Source: GCA-2717185 sp047517345
GTDB lineage: Bacteria; Pseudomonadota; Alphaproteobacteria; UBA8366; GCA-2717185
Assembly: GCA_047517345.1 (NCBI GenBank)
Contig: JAKZTB010000095.1
Coordinates: 1 to 40,463 of the forward strand
Length of the DNA stretch: 40,463 nucleotides
Reading direction: 5' to 3'
The position numbers and the translations under genes are program-made. A model generated the notes under the pieces. That model was not told the origin of the DNA, did no database searches, and saw only the letters and a program-made list of their open reading frames with translations. Numbering within the stretch: position 1 is the stretch's first letter; every line of letters starts with the position of its first letter. Positions 38,177-40,463 of this stretch are shown in pieces.

Positions 38177-39880
38177 TTGTCTGTGAAGTCAACAATCCTG
38201 AAATGGTCGGCAGCGGCAATTGGCGTTCTAGGAGCGGCGCTATTCAGCGCGCATTGGCTCAGCACACTCCCCATTCTTTCAGGTCTGCTTTCTTACTACC
38301 AATTCTTCGGCATAACGTTTGGCGCCAGCGTCGTCCTCGCTTTTGCCATCTATTATGTTCTTCGGTTCCGACCAACTTGGTACCGCGCGCTCGCATGGAT
38401 GTTCGGCCTGTGGATCGTCGGCGCAGGCGCCGTTCGCTCGGTCGGCTACTACTATATTCTGATAGGTGAAACGCCCCCATCGTGGGTCGGAGCTTGGTTT
38501 GGCCCACCTTCGGAGCTCACCGTCATTGGGACATTGGCCTGTATCTGTGTGTTGGCGTATCTCGATTTTCTCGCCAAACACCGGCAGGGACAAGTTCACC
38601 CTACGGACCGGCGCTCGAGGGAATCCGAAAGACGGCCGGCCCAAACCGTCGCGGATCGACCTTCACGACAACTAGACGATTCTCAATTTCGCGCGCGATA
38701 TCTCGACATCTTCGAGCAGGAAATTAAACAACGCATCGCAGGGTCGATTCACGCGGAGGCGTTTCTCGACCTCGATATTTCCGATGATCCGCTCGCGACC
38801 CGTCCCCCTTGGGTTTATGTCGGCAATGACGACGCCCAGACGTTCGATTCGATCAGTGAAGGCATGAGCGCCTACAACCGACGCGTTTTGATTCTCGGTG
38901 CTCCTGGGTCGGGTAAGACGACGACCTTACTCCATATCGCACAACAGTTGATTGCCGAGGCGAGAGCGGATTCATCGGCGCCTGTACCATTGTTCGTCAA
39001 TCTGTCGAAATTTCAGTTGGATAGATCTGAAGGCCTCAAACTGCCGTTCCTAGGCGATAAGCAACCTCAACAATCAACCGATGCCGATGGCCGAGTCGAA
39101 CAATGGCTGGCGGACGAATTTAACGAATATCCTGGCATTTCGAGAGAGATTGCCCGCGTCTGGCTTCAAGGCGACAACGTCGCCGTCTTGTTCGATGGCC
39201 TCGATGAGGTGGACGACCATCGCCGCGGCGAGCTGGTTAAGGTTCTTAACGAAACCTTCCTGCACGACCGGCCGCAAACGACGACCGTGGTCTGCAGCCG
39301 CATCCACGAATATACGCCCTTACGGGAACGTCAGGAAACCCGCCTGGAGTTGGATGGCGCGATTACGCTGCAACCGCTTTCGCCGGCGCAGGTCGAGGGC
39401 TATCTGACGGCAACGCGGGCAGTTGGGTTGCGGGACGCCTTGCCGAAGGACGCCGCCTTGGAAGAAATGGCGCGCACGCCTCTGACGCTTTGTATGATGA
39501 CCCTTGCCTACGGCACGTCGGCGCCGTCGGAATCCGATGCCGGACTCTCTTTGACCGAGCGGCGTCACCGACTGATGTCGGTCTATGTCGATAAGATGCT
39601 GCAGCGTAAGGAACGGCGCGACCGTAACCTGCCCTTCGACGAAAACCCGGACAACGATGTGAAGGAAGCGGAGTATCGCTATAGTCCAGAAAGGGTGAAG
39701 GGCTTTCTAGGCTGGCTCGCGGTGCGGCTGAGCCTTCGCATGCGGACGAGCGTCTCGTTCGACCGTTTCTACCGTTTTTTACTGCAAGACCTGGATCGGG
39801 ACAAGCAATCCGCGGTTTGGTGGCTAACGGCGCTTAGCCGCGGCATATTTTGTTCGTTTTGGCGATTGTGGCCGGACTGA
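38177..39880 (+). CDS. Polytopic membrane NACHT-type NTPase, N-terminal part (frameshifted)
   Basis: The start is TTG 38177 or GTG 38183; no good ATG exists. About four membrane helices (residues 7-28, 38-62, 71-96, 112-133) are followed by a charged linker and a STAND/NACHT P-loop domain. Walker A 'GAPGSGKTT' is at 241-249 and Walker B 'VAVLFDGLDEVDD' contains the NACHT-type DGLDE at 340-344, then 'TVVCSRIHEY' as sensor. A small winged-helix-like region ('VKGFLGWLAVRLSLR') follows. The frame ends at a TGA (39878-39880) with a sudden change to 'CSFWRLWPD', whereas the overlapping frame goes on with membrane helices, so a one-base loss in a T run is likely. NACHT proteins switch signalling or defence; the function here is unknown. 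The gene looks AT-richer than its neighbours. Confidence 0.85.
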   Translation: MSVKSTILKWSAAAIGVLGAALFSAHWLSTLPILSGLLSYYQFFGITFGASVVLAFAIYYVLRFRPTWYRALAWMFGLWIVGAGAVRSVGYYYILIGETPPSWVGAWFGPPSELTVIGTLACICVLAYLDFLAKHRQGQVHPTDRRSRESERRPAQTVADRPSRQLDDSQFRARYLDIFEQEIKQRIAGSIHAEAFLDLDISDDPLATRPPWVYVGNDDAQTFDSISEGMSAYNRRVLILGAPGSGKTTTLLHIAQQLIAEARADSSAPVPLFVNLSKFQLDRSEGLKLPFLGDKQPQQSTDADGRVEQWLADEFNEYPGISREIARVWLQGDNVAVLFDGLDEVDDHRRGELVKVLNETFLHDRPQTTTVVCSRIHEYTPLRERQETRLELDGAITLQPLSPAQVEGYLTATRAVGLRDALPKDAALEEMARTPLTLCMMTLAYGTSAPSESDAGLSLTERRHRLMSVYVDKMLQRKERRDRNLPFDENPDNDVKEAEYRYSPERVKGFLGWLAVRLSLRMRTSVSFDRFYRFLLQDLDRDKQSAVWWLTALSRGIFCSFWRLWPD

Positions 39881-40455
39881 CAGTCGCGCCGCGAACGCTT
39901 GAAGCGTTATCGATCGTAGTCGGCCTCGGGCTGGCCGGGATGGCGGGGACCGTTGCGGGAAAGTGGATATTGGTGTCTGAAGACGAACGGTCAACGTACG
40001 TAGAATGGGCCGCGATAGGGCTATCTGCGTTGTTTTTTACCGCAATGGTCGGCGGTATCCTTGCTGTTACCTTCGATGCAATTCCGACATTTGCGCCAAC
40101 CGGCGTGCCGGCGTTGCCGGCGATCATCATGACCGTCTGCTTTGGTGCCATCTGGCTATTTTTGTGGTCATGGTATTTGGATGTATTTCACGAAAGAAAT
40201 TTTTTGGCACTTGGACTGGTCCCAGCGGTTGCGTTCGGGGCTTCGCTATTCGCGCCGGATTCTGTTTCTCACCAATTTCCGCCGTGGTTTTTTGAATCAT
40301 CTGTATTGCTCTCTGTGATGATAATTACCGCCATCCTTGTCATAATATGGGAAGATAAGGATGAGTTCGTTGCAGCATTGATGATTGTTCCATTCTTGCC
40401 TATCCGGTTTACACCCACACCCACTAGGGCTAGAATGGGCGCAAACCGGATATAG
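39838..40455 (+). CDS. C-terminal membrane part of the NACHT-type NTPase (out-of-frame continuation)
   Basis: This frame is open from just after a TAG at 39835-39837 to TAG 40453-40455, with a TTG at 39850 as the only early start. It encodes about six hydrophobic helices ('ILFVLAIVAGLTV', 'GLGLAGMAGTVAG', 'FFTAMVGGILAV', 'IMTVCFGAIWLFL' and two more) with no signal peptide or ribosome-binding site of its own. It continues the upstream protein, in which 'WWLTALSRG' leads directly into 'ILFVLAIVAG' once one base is restored. The last residues are encoded inside an inverted repeat (40401-40452) and look non-native. As a separate gene it would be unlikely to be translated. Confidence 0.7.
   Translation, partial: PRHILFVLAIVAGLTVAPRTLEALSIVVGLGLAGMAGTVAGKWILVSEDERSTYVEWAAIGLSALFFTAMVGGILAVTFDAIPTFAPTGVPALPAIIMTVCFGAIWLFLWSWYLDVFHERNFLALGLVPAVAFGASLFAPDSVSHQFPPWFFESSVLLSVMIITAILVIIWEDKDEFVAALMIVPFLPIRFTPTPTRARMGANRI
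40401..40452. repeat. Perfect 10-bp inverted repeat at window end
   Basis: TATCCGGTTT (40401-40410) and AAACCGGATA (40443-40452) are perfect inverted copies around 32 bp that include CTAGGGCTAG. The repeat covers the 3' end of the NACHT gene including the stop codon at 40453-40455. It may be a hairpin terminator or the edge of a repeat element that goes on outside the window. Confidence 0.6.
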
Positions 40456-40463
40456 GGGAGCGC

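Noticed and set aside
39845..39860. Programmed -1 ribosomal frameshift in the NACHT gene
   Set aside because: The codons at the T run (ATA TTT TGT) do not form an X-XXY-YYZ slippery heptamer with good re-pairing, and I see no clear downstream stem.

Overview
This is 40.5 kb of GC-rich DNA packed with genes, mostly catabolic enzymes. It has no rRNA, tRNA or CRISPR array that I can see. Three features suggest an alphaproteobacterium, perhaps of the Rhodospirillales type: the gene families present (flavin monooxygenases of the luciferase class, CaiB/BaiF CoA-transferase, DehI family, hydantoinase A/B, Cox-type molybdenum hydroxylase), the codon bias, and dispersed intergenic palindromes of the 'GGxCTTGAxCC' kind. 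The genus cannot be read from the sequence.

Layout. 1-121: tail of an IS630-type transposase. 0.2-9.2 kb: a run of oxidoreductases and CoA enzymes (luciferase-like monooxygenase, TauD-like dioxygenase, MFS transporter, acyl-CoA dehydrogenase divergent from a nitroreductase, aldo/keto reductase, CoA-transferase, isopenicillin-N-synthase-like oxygenase) ending in an HxlR regulator. 9.2-21.2 kb: alpha/beta hydrolases, a MAPEG protein cut by an in-frame amber codon, SDR, MFS carriers, a SnoaL-like protein, a short MetE-like methyltransferase in an operon with a second luciferase-like monooxygenase, a third such monooxygenase, an amidohydrolase and glyoxalase I. 21.2-24.2 kb: a secreted protein of unknown function divergent from a membrane-anchored WD40 protein. 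24.2-29.7 kb: hydantoinase/oxoprolinase operon hyuA-hyuB-hyuB with tandem B subunits. 29.8-31.2 kb: an Asp/Glu-racemase-fold protein and an alpha/beta hydrolase on the minus strand. 31.3-36.2 kb: operon of DehI-family protein, TauD-like dioxygenase, SDR and a molybdenum hydroxylase large subunit without its usual partners. 36.2-36.8 kb: ParD/ParE-type toxin-antitoxin pair. 36.9-38.0 kb: epoxide hydrolase. 38.2-40.5 kb: a polytopic membrane NACHT-type NTPase broken by an apparent one-base frameshift.

How it fits together. The genes form many short operons of one to four genes with only one recognisable transcription factor (HxlR). The content suits uptake (three MFS carriers) and stepwise oxidation or hydrolysis of varied small organic acids, amides, esters and perhaps halogenated compounds; no single pathway can be proven. 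The clearest candidates for unfamiliar biology are the DehI-dioxygenase-SDR-molybdenum hydroxylase operon, the tandem-HyuB hydantoinase operon beside a racemase-fold protein with only one catalytic cysteine, the WD40 protein without an NTPase domain, and the membrane-embedded NACHT protein next to a toxin-antitoxin module. Three palindromic elements with different but internally matched stems sit between operons. No gene-free stretch exceeds 300 bases; the longest (16135-16416) holds one of these palindromes.
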